This document shows positions 47,691 through 59,302 of a stretch of DNA of 64,000 bases, in pieces; position 1 is the stretch's first letter; each line of letters opens with the position of its first letter. Source of the DNA: Hetaerina americana (taxonomy: Eukaryota; Arthropoda; Insecta; Odonata; Calopterygidae); NCBI GenBank assembly GCA_022747635.1, contig JAKTNV010000005.1, forward strand, positions 42,422,238 through 42,486,237, given 5' to 3'. The notes beneath the pieces were generated by a model, which worked only from the letters and a program-made list of their open reading frames with translations, ran no database searches and was not told where the DNA came from. The translations under genes and the position numbers were made by a program.

Positions 47691-48639
47691 AGTATTTCGA
47701 AGGCATGAGCATGAGTAACGGTTTATAGACTGTTTTATTTTATACAGGATTCATTCGATTACAGATACTCGGAAGGAAATGGAAAACAGAATATTTCCTA
47801 TGTTGAGGTATGAATTTCCAGGCCAATTGACGTGGTGCAAGATGAATTCTATTCTCGACTTTCCAACTGATTTTCGGATTGATTGCCGTGGCATAGTCAT
47901 TTCATTTGAAAAATCACGCCAACGACAAAATGTGGGAAATATTTTTGGCCACTAACACTCTTCTGAAATATCAATGAAAATATTTGCCCATAAGCACAAA
48001 TGAGCTGTTATAAATGCGTTTGTCTGTTTCGCGATAGTATTACAGAGATTTCAAAATGATATTAATTTACATTTAAATTATTACTTACTCGGGATTTGGC
48101 CTGTTAAAATGGTGTTTTAAATTATTTACTTTTTGGGCAATATTTGAGGTGGTTATAAAGATGATTGAACTGATACATTGTGTCTGGGAATTTCCGAGGG
48201 GGAGAGAGAGTAAGGAACGAATCTGCTTCACTAGGAGAACGGGGCTTGAACGTCTCATAAAAACAGAAAGGGAGATATGGACCGTGTAAATTTCCCCTGG
48301 GAGGGCGTGTCGGAAGATAGGAAGAATGCTATTTCTTCGAATGATGGAGGTGTGAGTCTATCTCGTATCTCGCCTCCTTAAAAGTTTTCCAAGATTTGGA
48401 TATCATTTATACATGTTTCAGTAATAAACAGCCTCTAAAAACCCCAAAATATAAATGTACATCCGCAATCGCACAACCTTCAGGTTTAAGACCTTGAGAT
48501 TTCAACCCATATGACGGCAAACATTTTAGCGCGATATGGAAGAGTTTCTAAGAGCTCGTAAGAAAGATGAAAAGTAATTAGCTTACCGAAACTTCAATAA
48601 TGTGACCAGTACATTACTAATTCCTACAATTTTGGTGGA
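47691..48639. other. No gene seen
   Basis: AT-rich sequence between two RTE relics. No recognisable frame or repeat end. Confidence 0.4.
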
Positions 48640-49584
48640 AAGGAGCGATAATGGACATCTCTTTACAACTAATCTTCCTACCCTACCAATTCCAACTCTC
48701 TATCCTCCAAACGCTCCTGAGCAATTTAAGACGTTTACAATATACAGATAAGTCACCGATCCTTACAATTGACTCCTATTTTATGTAATACAATCTTTAT
48801 TCCACCCAATTTACTCTCTCCAGCGTCTACTGGAAATTTAAGAAAGAACTAAATACACCCTGATTTTATTCTATGTTCTCTTCTATTAGTGACCTCACTA
48901 CTGCTAGTGCATCGCGCGCCCCCTTTCCTGCCCTAAACTCATCATCCCTTAAGTAATCTTTTATCTACCCATTAATGTTTTAATAGATGACCCTAAGTAC
49001 CACTTTTTCTGTATATAAAATAAAACTTATTGATATATAGTCTTCACATTTCGCTGCATTTCCTTTATTTTTGATAGGAACTGACATTGATTTAACGAAA
49101 TCTTTCTGCCAAATTCCTCACTCGTAAATACTATGAATTAGCCCATTATAATTCTTGCTTTCACGTTTTCCTAAACCCCTATGTAGTCCTACGGGAATTC
49201 TATCTATCATCTCCTCTCCCAGTGTCGGGCGCGACGCACATCCCAGTGGACCTAGTCCATCAATTGCAAGGACTCATATTCATTATTGCGTCCATTATAA
49301 GTTGGTGGGATAAACAATTAAGGTGGTTTCCCGTTGTCTTCCTCAATGATGTTTTTAACTTGACGCCATCACTAAAATGACCGTCCCACTGGGGTCAGAC
49401 GCCTCTGCACTCATCTCGCTGAGGAATATGTATGTAGACTCTGCGCGGAGTGCCTTTCGTCTGGCTCCTACCTTCGACCTAACTAGCATGGGTGACCGAG
49501 CGTAATTATTATTGCCTCCGCCAGATCAGCTCTTTAAGTCATCAGAATGCAATAGCCCATCCGCCACGATAAGTTTTATAGTAC
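48640..49584 (-). mobile_element. RTE-type LINE relic with 5' end kept and endonuclease deleted
   Basis: From 49584 down to about 49225 the minus strand matches the first ~350 bases of the element at 59,016, including AGGTCGAAGG, GGAGCCAGACGAAAGG and AACGGGAAACCACCT. From about 49215 down to 48640 it matches the reverse transcriptase: GLIHSIYE, CEDYISISF, GARDALAVVRSLIEENIE, a decayed palm box, ERVNWVE and CPLSLLS. The endonuclease part (about 1.5 kb) is missing at the junction. Many stops. Confidence 0.85.
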
Positions 49585-49654
49585 ATGGGGAGGAAGCAAA
49601 TGACATATGAGTTATGAAAATACGTGTGGTTAAGGCAAGTATATGGGGTAGTAG

Positions 49655-50027
49655 TAGTTTTGAGGGGAGGCGACCGACAGCTGAGGTCATTTGAGCCATA
49701 GGGGATGGATAGGAAAGGATAAAGGGTGGAGAGAAACCCGGCGTCGGCATTAGCCTACTCTTTACGAAAGGCGCCAAGGGGTCCGCAGCTTAACGTCCCA
49801 TCCGACGGACGGCGTACTCACTCAAAGTGCCCTCCACAAAGCACCTCAAGTGGGGATCGAGACACCTCTGAAAAATATTCAACACCGCCGGGATTTGAAC
49901 CCGGGCCCTCTGGGTGGGAAGCCAGTACGTTAGCCCCCGCACCATCTCGATCCCCCCAAGTATATGGATGGATGCAGTACGTTAGCCCCCGCACCATCTC
50001 GATCCCCCCAAGTATATGGATGGATGC
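49655..50027 (-). mobile_element. SINE family 2 copy with duplicated head
   Basis: On the minus strand the head reads GATCGAGATGGTGCGGGGGC, TGGCTTCCCACCCAGAGGG and B box GGGTTCAAATCCC, then GGCGGTG. The body includes AAGAGTAGGCTAATGCCGAC and ends near CTCAGCTGTCGGTCGCCTCC. The same blocks occur on the plus strand at 16.67-16.94 kb. The 5' part of the head exists twice in tandem. Confidence 0.75.
49924..50027. repeat. 52-bp exact tandem duplication in a SINE head
   Basis: 49924-49975 and 49976-50027 are identical 52-base units starting AGTACGTTAGCCCCCGCACC and ending TATATGGATGGATGC. Perfect identity implies a recent event. Confidence 0.95.
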
Positions 50028-50119
50028 AAATGGGTAAAGGTCTGTGCTAGAGTGACAAGTTTAAAACAAAGTATGGCGTGAAAAAATAAGCCTAATGCTA
50101 CCATTGCTGTTTCATGTTT

Positions 50120-50815
50120 AAGTTCATGAAGAAGTATTACCAATGGATGGAGAGATGCCAGTTTTATTATATTCCGACGATGCAATGCTGCTTGCTGAGT
50201 ATCCATAAGACCTGCAGAGGCCCATTTGAACTTTAATGAGACAACAGCGAAAATAAAATTAATTATAAATGCTGAAACAAAAAATACAGCTGTGTTAATA
50301 ACGTGAAGGATGGATTACTTCATAGCGTGTGTAAACAGCGAAATTATTGAATGATCTGACGATTTTGTATACGTTGACAGAAGTCTAGTGAATGCTGGCA
50401 GGAGAGATTGAGAAGACTCGACAAGTGGAGTATATTAAAAAATGAATGTCCAACTAAGTCGACCAAACTATATGCATACAGCAGATGTAATCCACTCCAC
50501 ATCAATGAATGGAAGTTAAACTGAGGTACGTCAGTATGAGCTTAAGGGTAAATTTAATGGGTGTATGATAATTTGGGAGTGTTTTCGAATAAATATGGAA
50601 AAGAGAGAGTGTGAAGAAGGAGTGGTTCATGAAAGAATGTGGGTTGGCTATAGAGGTGTCAAATGAATATGAAAGAAGTGTGCTTTACTGGTTTGGTCAA
50701 TTCGAGAGAATGGATGAGAGGCGAATCACCAAATATAGTATGCCCGAGAGAAGAGCGTATGGTTTGGGAGTGGAAGTAAGGGGACGAAAAACCGATTGGT
50801 GAACGTGGTTGAAAT
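50120..50815 (+). mobile_element. Non-LTR retrotransposon relic (RT box to C-terminus)
   Basis: The plus strand reads VLLYSDDAMLLAEYP (the RT active-site box Y-x-DD with flanks) at about 50160-50205, then DLQRP, KIKLIINAETKNTAV, and later KKEWFMKECGL and SVLYWFGQFERMDERRITK. The last two are the usual end of a LINE polyprotein that normally continues into a G-R-G-R-P-type tail. Several in-frame stops and lost segments. A different lineage from the RTE copies. Confidence 0.8.
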
Positions 50816-50819
50816 AAGA

Positions 50820-51880
50820 TTCTCGATATAAGTTATATTAGGAATCTCAGGTACAAAAAAATGGGTGAAACTATTTATGAATGTATTTGAGGAGATAGTA
50901 TTTAAGGTTTAAGTCCGTAAAAGAAGGCAAAGTTCTTTTTATAGCAAAAAAATTAGGCTTTTTTGAAGCAGCATACCCCAAAAAAAGAAGGACATGAAGG
51001 ATTTGTATGCATTTATATCAACAAAAAACATGAAAAAATCCAAGGCAATGTTTCCCAAAGTCTCTAAACACACTTTTTATTGGAAAACGCATATGGCCAG
51101 TCGATAACATCATCTACCATTGCTGGTTAATCCGCGACTTATCTTCGCACTTCCCTACTCGCCTAAAATGTTCACTTTTCATATTGACTCCCAAAAGATA
51201 AACTTGTACTTAATCATTATTTTATCGATTATTTCTGTTTACCAATGACCTTGAAAAATACACTGCAGCTTGCTAACTGCAATTATATGCCACTGAAGAG
51301 CACCATTAAACTTGAGATTGGAGAGGCATTTGATAAAAAAACTGAACGAATGAAAATATTTCCTCTCAAACTAATAGCAACTATTACTCTAACAGCGTAT
51401 TTTTTATGCGATGAAATTAGGCAACTAGATTTCGTTACCTAGTTACCAATACTAAGAGAGCTATCTTTTTCGATTGACGATATGGCCTTGCCGGTCGCAA
51501 GAATTGCTCACAGAAATTGCGATATCTATGAGGTACTATTATAAACAGTTTCGTGTTAACCCCCTTAAAGTCTCGGGCATACAAGGCGCGTCATTGGTTA
51601 ATTTTTATCAAATGGAAAATTGAGAGGTCAATAATAACCACAACACCCAACACCATCACCAACATAGTTGCAGCGGTGAAACTATACTCTATTTTCAAAA
51701 ATTACAGGTACATGTTTGCCCGTATATGAAACATCGGTAGTTAAATACCTCAATAATTAATTTCATGTTCGGAAAAACAAATAAAATGAGAGGGCTTCAC
51801 GCTGTTTACTCTTCCCATCCGAACGATTTGAACAAAATAATCACTCTCGCTCGTATAGCGATTAGGACGCCGACTTTAAG
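50820..51880. other. No gene seen
   Basis: AT-rich; the frame at 51245-51442 is unrecognised. No repeat ends or RNA genes. Confidence 0.4.
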
Positions 51881-52059
51881 TATGGAACCCAGCCGTGGTC
51901 GATAGTGAACATGTAAAAGGAGTGGGCTTCAAAGCTGCACAAGTTGAGCTTCAAAGTGAACACCCATTCGAGCCAACATCGCATGTGTACCTTCCTTTTA
52001 CATCACAATGTCAACACATCCACACTTTTTGCGATATCCAATATATGGAATCTACTTGG

Positions 52060-52610
52060 ACGTTCAAATTCGGACAGCACACACTCCAACCCAGGGACGC
52101 GCTAAGCAGTTCGCGCCCCCCTCGGCGACCGGGCCGGCGGCGAGGCGACGAGAGGGGTGAGTATCAATGACCCGATGACTCAATGACCTTCCATGTCCTT
52201 CTAGAAGCCTGGGAGGAACCCTTTCCACCCTCCGACCATCCAAAGACAAACACGGACCCAAACGCGTGAGCACTCGCGCGCGCGTCGCTTGTGGAATTGT
52301 GCCAATAGAGACGGCGAGCCGGCCGCCTCTGTTGCCGGGAGAAGAGAGGGGTGGAGGCCCATTCAATGGGCGAGGCACGCCATCGCTTGGCAACAGCAAA
52401 ATTGGAGGCGGCTGGAGGGGTGCTTGCCCCTTGTCGGGAGCCGGGAGGGAGCAATCGGCGAGGGCAAGCAGTTAAGATACGAAACCACGCGAACACGGAG
52501 GCATAAGCGAGGATGTTCCAGCGAACCAAAACGGACAATAAGGATTTTTTTTCTGCTTGAGTCCGGGCACACATTGTTGGTGGTGGGGCTTTAGGATTGC
52601 TGTTTTTTCG
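52060..52610. other. CpG-rich island, candidate promoter or first exon
   Basis: The most GC-rich block of the window, dense in CG (for example 52100-52160 and 52310-52460). A consensus splice donor G|GTGAGTAT occurs on the plus strand at 52157, directly after GC-rich sequence, as expected for a 5' exon. Frames on both strands are long because GC-rich DNA has few stops, and none matches a family I know. Confidence 0.35.
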
Positions 52611-53754
52611 GGAAATATTTCCAGAAAGTCTACGCACATTTTCGAAAAAGAATACATAATTAGATTTTGATATGAATTTGGTTTAGAACAAACAAATGAA
52701 TTTGTAGAATTTAAATTTATTTACTGAACGAATTTCTTTATCAAACGATAACCAATGGCCATTATATGTCCATAACTTTTAACCCGCGGTCATCGCATTT
52801 TAGCCTCAATTTATCCTTTTGATCGATGAGTACTCGTATGTCTTTTTCATTTATCATGCCCGCTGCCCACTGTTTGCAATATTATATTATTTCGAGGTAC
52901 ATTGATTTATTGAAAATTGGTATTGCTGAATGATGATTACCGTTGTAATCGAACCCCTAAATGAACCTGATGAAACGGCCCTGGTGATTCTCATTTACTG
53001 GAAATCGCAAGGTGTGATGCAAACAATGGCAGAAATCATTTAACAATCCTTACCGATGGCACTAAGTACTAGGGAGTACCAAAACTGGAATGATGATGAA
53101 TTCATTAGGAATGGAATCTCAATTATGTAATCCCCGAACGCAATTTCATTTAACTGATTTTCGATTCGACGGTTTAACTCCACATCAAATCCGGTTCCAT
53201 TTTTATTGAAAAGATATCGTTTCGATTCATTCCTCCGTGGAACTTTTCGATGCAACATAAACTACAGGGAACTTCATGGTATGGCAGCCGATTCTTTTCA
53301 TCTGACATCAGGCGTGAGGATTATGAAGGAACCCTCAATATAAACTCTTAATTCCACCGTAGGATGATTTAAGAGGATAATAGGGAAATAATCTTGTTTT
53401 AATATCAATTCTTATTATCCATAGTTTTCAGTAACACATACTCTTATTGCGGAGTGGAGTCCCTCTACTCCGGTGTTCCGTCTTACCCGCGCGTCGAAAT
53501 TCCATTCGGAATGCCTGCCTCGCAAAAGATTACCAAACATTAATAACCACACTTACACCTGAATGCTAGTAAAATAGTACACAATAAACATAATAACGCA
53601 CTTAATGTAACAAAAATAACAATCAACTAATTCTTGGCACTTTCCTATTTACTATATGTGATTTATGTATTAATTTTTCTTATTTCCGGAACTTAACTGT
53701 GCTATGAGAAACACCGATGAACATATACTTAGGACACAAATTAGAAAGCTACAA

Positions 53755-53755
<1 letters not shown>
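52611..53755. other. No gene seen
   Basis: AT-rich; the short minus-strand frame at 53040-53258 is unrecognised. Confidence 0.4.

Positions 53756-53812
<57 letters not shown>
53756..53812. repeat. (TA)n microsatellite
   Basis: 57 bases of uninterrupted TA dinucleotide. Any coding frame across it only encodes alternating Tyr-Ile. Confidence 0.98.
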
Positions 53813-53814
<2 letters not shown>

Positions 53815-54950
53815 ATCTACAATTAAAGATAATCGCGATAACCTCGGAATGGAGTATGGGAAAGGGTTCTCGGACACGAGAAACTGGAGTGTATGGTGAT
53901 ATTTAAAATTAGTTAGCATTTTATTTTCGGGTATTTCGAACTTCTCTGCGGGAAGTTTTCTACTTTTTCGAAAAAAAACTTTGCAAAGGAAAAATATTAT
54001 TTATTTACGTATGTCAGTCTGTCCGCCAGTCAATTCCCTTTCACTCCTTGCTTTAGTCTCGCCTACCGATGTCATGCGGAGCTGGAACGATTCCCTTGGT
54101 GTTGGCAATAAACTCACGCCATTTGTATTAAACTAGTAGTTCAAGTCGCGCATTTATTTCTCCTGCTTCGCCTGACTCCCAACCTCCATTCCCAGGATTC
54201 TCAACAATGGTGCAATTCTGTCCATTAATAACGATTTCCCAAGATGCGGTCCACACTTTCTTGTATCTCATTGAACTGATAAATCACCTACAGGTACTTC
54301 TGCGTGTGTGCCAACTGCACGACGCATATTCTGAATGAGATCTATCTGACACAAAATCTCATTGACTTTTCCCAGCAACAGTATTTCCACACTGTTTGTT
54401 TTATAAAATCAAATTCCTGTAATTCAGCTTCGCGGATGCTCCTAATGTGTTACAATTATGTTAGCAACGCCAATGTATTTTGATCTTCTATCTTAAGATT
54501 TAGAAGATATTGTGCAGGAGGATTTAATTGGAGTGACCATTGAGAGGGAAAGCGACAAAAATGAAGACTTAAATGATTACCAATTCGAGCACTTTAGGTT
54601 ATAACAACCTAATCGGAAAAAGATTGATTGAGGAGATGTGAACAGTGCTCTCCGAGGCCCGTGTTTCATTGAAGTCTAAGCTATATAGTTGCCTTCAGTT
54701 TTCGCGGCCCTTTTCTGTGGTTACCTATCAATTAACCATAAGAACAAGGAGTTTTAAAGGACCTGTGAATTCTTAATTCATGCAGGAAAGCATGAAAAAC
54801 TTGCATGATTACTGATGCAACGCTTGTGCTCACACCGATTATGTCACGCAGTCAAATTTCTTTATGGTGTTTAATTTACATTCGAAACGTTTTCAAAAGA
54901 GAATAAAGCGTTCTGGAACAATGAATTCAGCACCAATTTAAAGAAACTGT
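53813..54950. other. No gene seen
   Basis: Unremarkable sequence leading into the 3' side of the LINE relic; part of it may be that relic's 3' UTR, but I see no defined end. Confidence 0.35.
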
Positions 54951-57900
54951 TCAAAATTACGCGGCAGTAAATTGAATAGAGACACTTGCTGATGTCTAAG
55001 CTCCTCTAGGCTGCACGCGATCTAATTTGGCAATAAATCCAACTTCATGAGGATCCCATATAGTCTAAATGAGGCCAAGCAGTCTATTCAAAATTATGCG
55101 CAGCGTATGATAGCATTGCTCTTTAACCTTTCTGCCACATTTCCCATATACTCTTCTAATGTATCTTAATTTTTGTTAGCCTGCTCACTATACCCGGAAC
55201 GTTTCACCCAAGAGAGGTCGTGAGTGAGGGTAACGCCTATGCGTTTAATCGATTCACTTTCTATTTCGGTATTCCTGATTCGGGAGGGAACAACTCTTAG
55301 TCTAAAAATTCATCGCTACACACTTTTTTAAAGTTTAATTCTAATTTCCACGTGTGGCACCAAAGCTGTTTAGCATTGCGGTCGTCGGCTAAGGCTACCT
55401 AATTCTCTGGACTATTAAACGAAAGCTTTTTTAAAATCTAGAAAAACCGCGTCCACTGGTACCCGTACGTTACCCTCTTCCGAAGCAAAGATATTATGAA
55501 CATTAAGCGCAAGCTGCATCTCACGGGATTTACCTATTTGGAAACCTTGCTGGTTTTCAATAACTCTTAACTATCGGGGGGTATCATTATCGAACTAAAA
55601 TTATATGTTCCATACCCTTACATGCAACGGATGTTAGGGAAATAGGTCTGCAATTACTCGGTTCTTCGGTGTCTCGGATTTTAAATATAGGTGTTACACT
55701 AGCCATTTACCAGTAACTGAGAACTTGTGATCTACTAAGGGCTTCTCAAATATAATTTCTAGATAGGGTGCAATATCCAATGATCGTTCCTTAAATACGA
55801 GTATGCGAGCGGGTATGGTATTTGATCGGGCCTAGAGGATTGATTAGGCTTATTGGTTGGCGGGAACGATTTGGTAAGCTATCTGATACATTCGATGTGA
55901 CATTGATGAAGACGCTTCGAAAAAAGGAATTTAATAAGTTGACCTCTTCCAAACTGCTGATTACTCTTTCCCCTTTATCGTTTTTGTGTTAATTAACTGT
56001 AGACTAAATTCCCCGAACCTCTCCGACATGCGACCAAAATCCTTTTGAATTCTCGTTTACATTTTCTATTAATACGATAATTTTCAATTGAATTCGTTGA
56101 ACGCTTTCCGAAATTCATCGCGGTAGTCCAGGGGGTAGAGCGTTAGACTACTGACCGGAGGGTCCCGGGTTCGATTTCCGGGCAAGGCACTCTGGGCACC
56201 TGCAGCTCCACCCAAGCTATGTATTTTCGGGTACCAGCTCTTCCTGGGAAACCTTAACCAACAGAGGGAAAGGAATGCCCCCTACCCTGATGGGTGAATT
56301 TCACACGCCGTCGGGCTTTTTACTGGGTGAACTCTACCATCACCTACAAAACCGACCTTCGAGTTGATTACTGTGTTTATGGTTTATAGCCTTTGACGTC
56401 GCAATGCTTTTCTAGCCTCCGCGTTGCACCATATAGGTTCCGCTTTATCTTTAATATATTTACTTGGAATGAACCCGTCGACTGCTGAGCGCGTGATGTC
56501 AAGAAAGTGATTCCACGTATCCTCAGTAATTTGGTGACTACTACATTTCTTAAAATTTGCAAATTGACTCTGTAGCTTGCATTTTAGGTCATTATAGTCC
56601 CCTTCTTTAAACAAGTAAATTTTTCTTCCAGGATTCTTATTTTAGACTCCTCATAAGGAAAGCGTCTACGTATTTACCTCTATGTGGTCACTAATTATTT
56701 TTGTAGCTTCTGTAGTTAGGACTTTCTCGGGTATGCTCGTTGCTAACATATCAAAGATATTACCGCTCCTAGGTGGTGAAGCGACAAGTTGATGTATGGC
56801 GTTCAACGTAAATGAATGTAATAGCGCCTCCGAGGTATTTTTGTCTTTCGCCCAATCTTTATTTTTTTAATTTTAGTATCCTGCAATTAGAAGTATATGT
56901 ACACATATCAAGGGCGTGGGATATTGAAATCTCCCCTGATTATAACATCGCGATCATTATGTTGGGATAAGAAACCTTTGATTTGCTGATCTAATTCTAG
57001 TATTAAATTGTCTCTGTCGACTGGCGATCTGTAAAATGCACATACATAAATTGCTTTGGATTGAGGACTTTTGATTGAGCACCAAACGCTTTCCAAACTA
57101 TTACCCGGAATTTCCTCAGCCCTGTGACTCAAAGAGTTTTTAACTGCAATAAAGACATCCCCCCGATTCTATTTACTCTATCAGTTCTGTAACAGAAAAG
57201 GAATATGGCAAAATTCCACTGCCGGTGATGTCAGTGGATAGCCAACTTTCAGTTACAATAATTATATCTGCACCTGTGCTTTGTATAAGATTATGATATT
57301 CAGTGACTTCATTTTTTAAACTTCGGCAATCAACTACGAACAAATATGATGTTACCTTTAAGTTACGGTTGGTCGAATATTTAACAGGGATCGTTTTTTT
57401 TATTATTATCGAATCTCACATACAATTTTCTGTCCGACGCTATCTGAATCATATTAAGTGATCTATTGTATGCTTATCTAGCACTAATCCTCAATGCATT
57501 AAAAGCTAAACTATTTGACAAATAGGGATTTAGAGACCCACTATTTGATCTACCCGCTGACCAACACGTCAATCTAAAAATGCCCTGAATTGCTCTAATA
57601 TCCCACCCGCTACACACCTGGTGGCCTCAGACATGTATTGAACCCAAGAACGGATCAGAGGGTTACTACACGATTGGATCGCCGGGTGAAGGTCAACAAA
57701 GGACGCCCCGATATCCATGCAGAAATGACGCAACCTCTGATTTATGCCTACTACTCGGCTCGGCATACCAGAGGTCCACGATCAACCCTCGGGACAATGC
57801 TACAGATCGCGAGCATCACATCAACCCCATCGATGCCACCCACCCGTTTCGCTTCTGAGTTCAATTCCCTGAAGGAACGTAGAATCTCCTCAGCCCCGCG

Positions 57901-58025
57901 ATCCACGGCATCACTGACGCCTAAAGTGAACGTCAATAATGAAGTAGGGAGAGATAAAGAAGAACAATTAGAAAAAATTGGGTGATCAAAAAACAATAGC
58001 AAATCTTGCAAATAATTCAAATTCC
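54950..58025 (-). mobile_element. Decayed CR1/L2-type LINE with ORF1 esterase-like domain, split by a SINE
   Basis: Minus strand, in order: an SGNH-esterase-like ORF1 segment (57560-57900) with EEILRSFRELNSEAKR, IVPRVDRGPLV, RVVGINQRLRHFCMDIGASF and VDLHPAI; an endonuclease fragment at 56908-57132 with VCAFYRSPVDRDNL and IIRGDFNIPR; a pre-RT segment at 56384-56614 (GDYNDLKCKL, EARKALRRQRL); then, beyond an inserted SINE, RT blocks RPISLTS (about 55640), FQIGKSREMQLAL and VDAVFLDFKKAF (about 55420-55450) and a later H-L-D-Y region. The 5' esterase and RT order is that of CR1/L2-group LINEs. Stops and frameshifts throughout; the exact ends are unknown. Confidence 0.8.
56118..56379 (+). mobile_element. 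tRNA-derived SINE, family 1, inserted in a LINE
   Basis: A box TAGTCCAGGGG at 56124-56134 and B box GGTTCGATTTC at 56168-56178 (one mismatch). The body is nearly colinear with the 43.2-kb copy and ends GAGTTGATTACTGTGTT. It is oriented opposite to the LINE it interrupts: LINE codons for ARKALRRQRL lie on one side and for a decayed FRKAF-like segment on the other. No clear target duplication. Confidence 0.92.
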
Positions 58026-58627
58026 TTTTAGTGGTACACCCACGGTCCTCTAGATGAAGCAAATTAATCTAATTTCTTATTCATAAATACGTTTTGGTAT
58101 GATTTAGACCTTTCGAAGTGGTGCAAGTCCACGATGTGAATTATTTAACTCACAATTATGGCTCGCGAGGAATATTTTACTCGCTGAAGTAGTGTTTCGT
58201 AGCATTATATCATTATGTGAGATAACGATATAATAAGTAAGATATGATAATGTAAGATAATGATTAAGGCTGACACTGAGGAATTCCCTTGATAATAGGA
58301 AATTAACATAATACGCAGACATCGCGTTATTGGGTCACTACGATAAATATTTTTCAGGCTGAAGATGCTACACTGTAGTGAAACTATTTGCAGGGTAAAA
58401 ATATTTTCTGTGGAAGGCAAAGTTTCTATATTGTGCTAAATTCCTATCGTCATTAAATATTATTTAAGCGAAATTTACTAACGCCACTCAAACGTCCAAA
58501 TTGAACGACCCCGAGTTTTGAAAGTAGACACAAGATCCAGAAACGTAGTTTTGAGACCGTTAACATTAATTTCAATTGATTAAATTAGAAAGCATAATTT
58601 CATCGATGCCATATTAGAAGAAAATTT

Positions 58628-58752
58628 TTAATTTCTTTTGTTATAAAAAATATACAGATACGTGTGTGTGTGTGTATATATATAGTATATGTATGTATAT
58701 ATTTATACACACACACGTATCTGTATATTTTTTATAAGAAAAAAATTACAAT
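58628..58752. repeat. Long AT-rich palindrome with (GT)n/(CA)n arms
   Basis: TTATAAAAAATATACAGATA at 58641-58660, followed by CG and (TG)n, mirrors CA repeats, CG, then TATCTGTATATTTTTTATAA ending at 58737. The core arms are perfect apart from two extra TG units on the left. Weaker pairing continues to about 58628 and 58752. The loop is TA-rich. Confidence 0.88.
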
Positions 58753-58767
58753 TAAAATTAAACAAAG

Positions 58768-58945
58768 GGCATCTACAGCTACACCCAAGCTATGTGATTT
58801 TTCGGATATCGGATCTTTCTGGGAAACCATAATCGGCACAGGGAAAGGAACTGGTCCCCCTACCTTAAGGTGTGAATTTCACAACTTGTACTGGGTGAAC
58901 TCTACCATCACCTAAAAACCGACCTTCGGGTTGATTACTGTATAT
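58768..58945 (+). mobile_element. 5'-truncated SINE, family 1
   Basis: Starts within the body at GGCATCTACAGCTACACCC and continues through TTTCTGGGAAACC, GGCACAGGGAAAGGAACTG and CCGACCTTCGGGTTGATTACTG. The tRNA head is absent. The tail runs into TATATACTG repeats and then the (TA)n array. Confidence 0.88.
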
Positions 58946-58955
58946 ACTGTATATA

Positions 58956-58960
<5 letters not shown>

Positions 58961-59015
<55 letters not shown>
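58961..59015. repeat. (TA)n microsatellite between SINE and RTE element
   Basis: 55 bases of pure TA. It may have grown from the 3' tail of the SINE just upstream, whose TGTATATAC units grade into it. Confidence 0.97.
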
Positions 59016-59018
<3 letters not shown>

Positions 59019-59302
59019 CGGACTACAACCTTGACGTGGTGGAAGGGCTTGTGCGTTCCGATGACCCCTGAAGCTGTGCTGGCGGGAGTAATAAAAATTG
59101 CTCCTGGTAGGGTCACCCATGCCAGATAGGTCGAAGGTTAGGAGCCAGACGAAAGGTAGTCCACGCAGCGTCTGTTCCTCAGTGAGGCGGCTGCAATGGC
59201 GTCTGACCCAAGTGGGGCGGCCAGTAAGTGATGGTGTCACGTTGAAAACACTATTGAGGAAGGCAACGGGAAACCACCTCAATTATCATTCCCAGGAACA
59301 AT

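Noticed and set aside
53717..53899. Frame encoding repeated Tyr-Ile
   Set aside because: Produced by the (TA)n array; similar false frames occur at the arrays near 59.0 and 63.75 kb.
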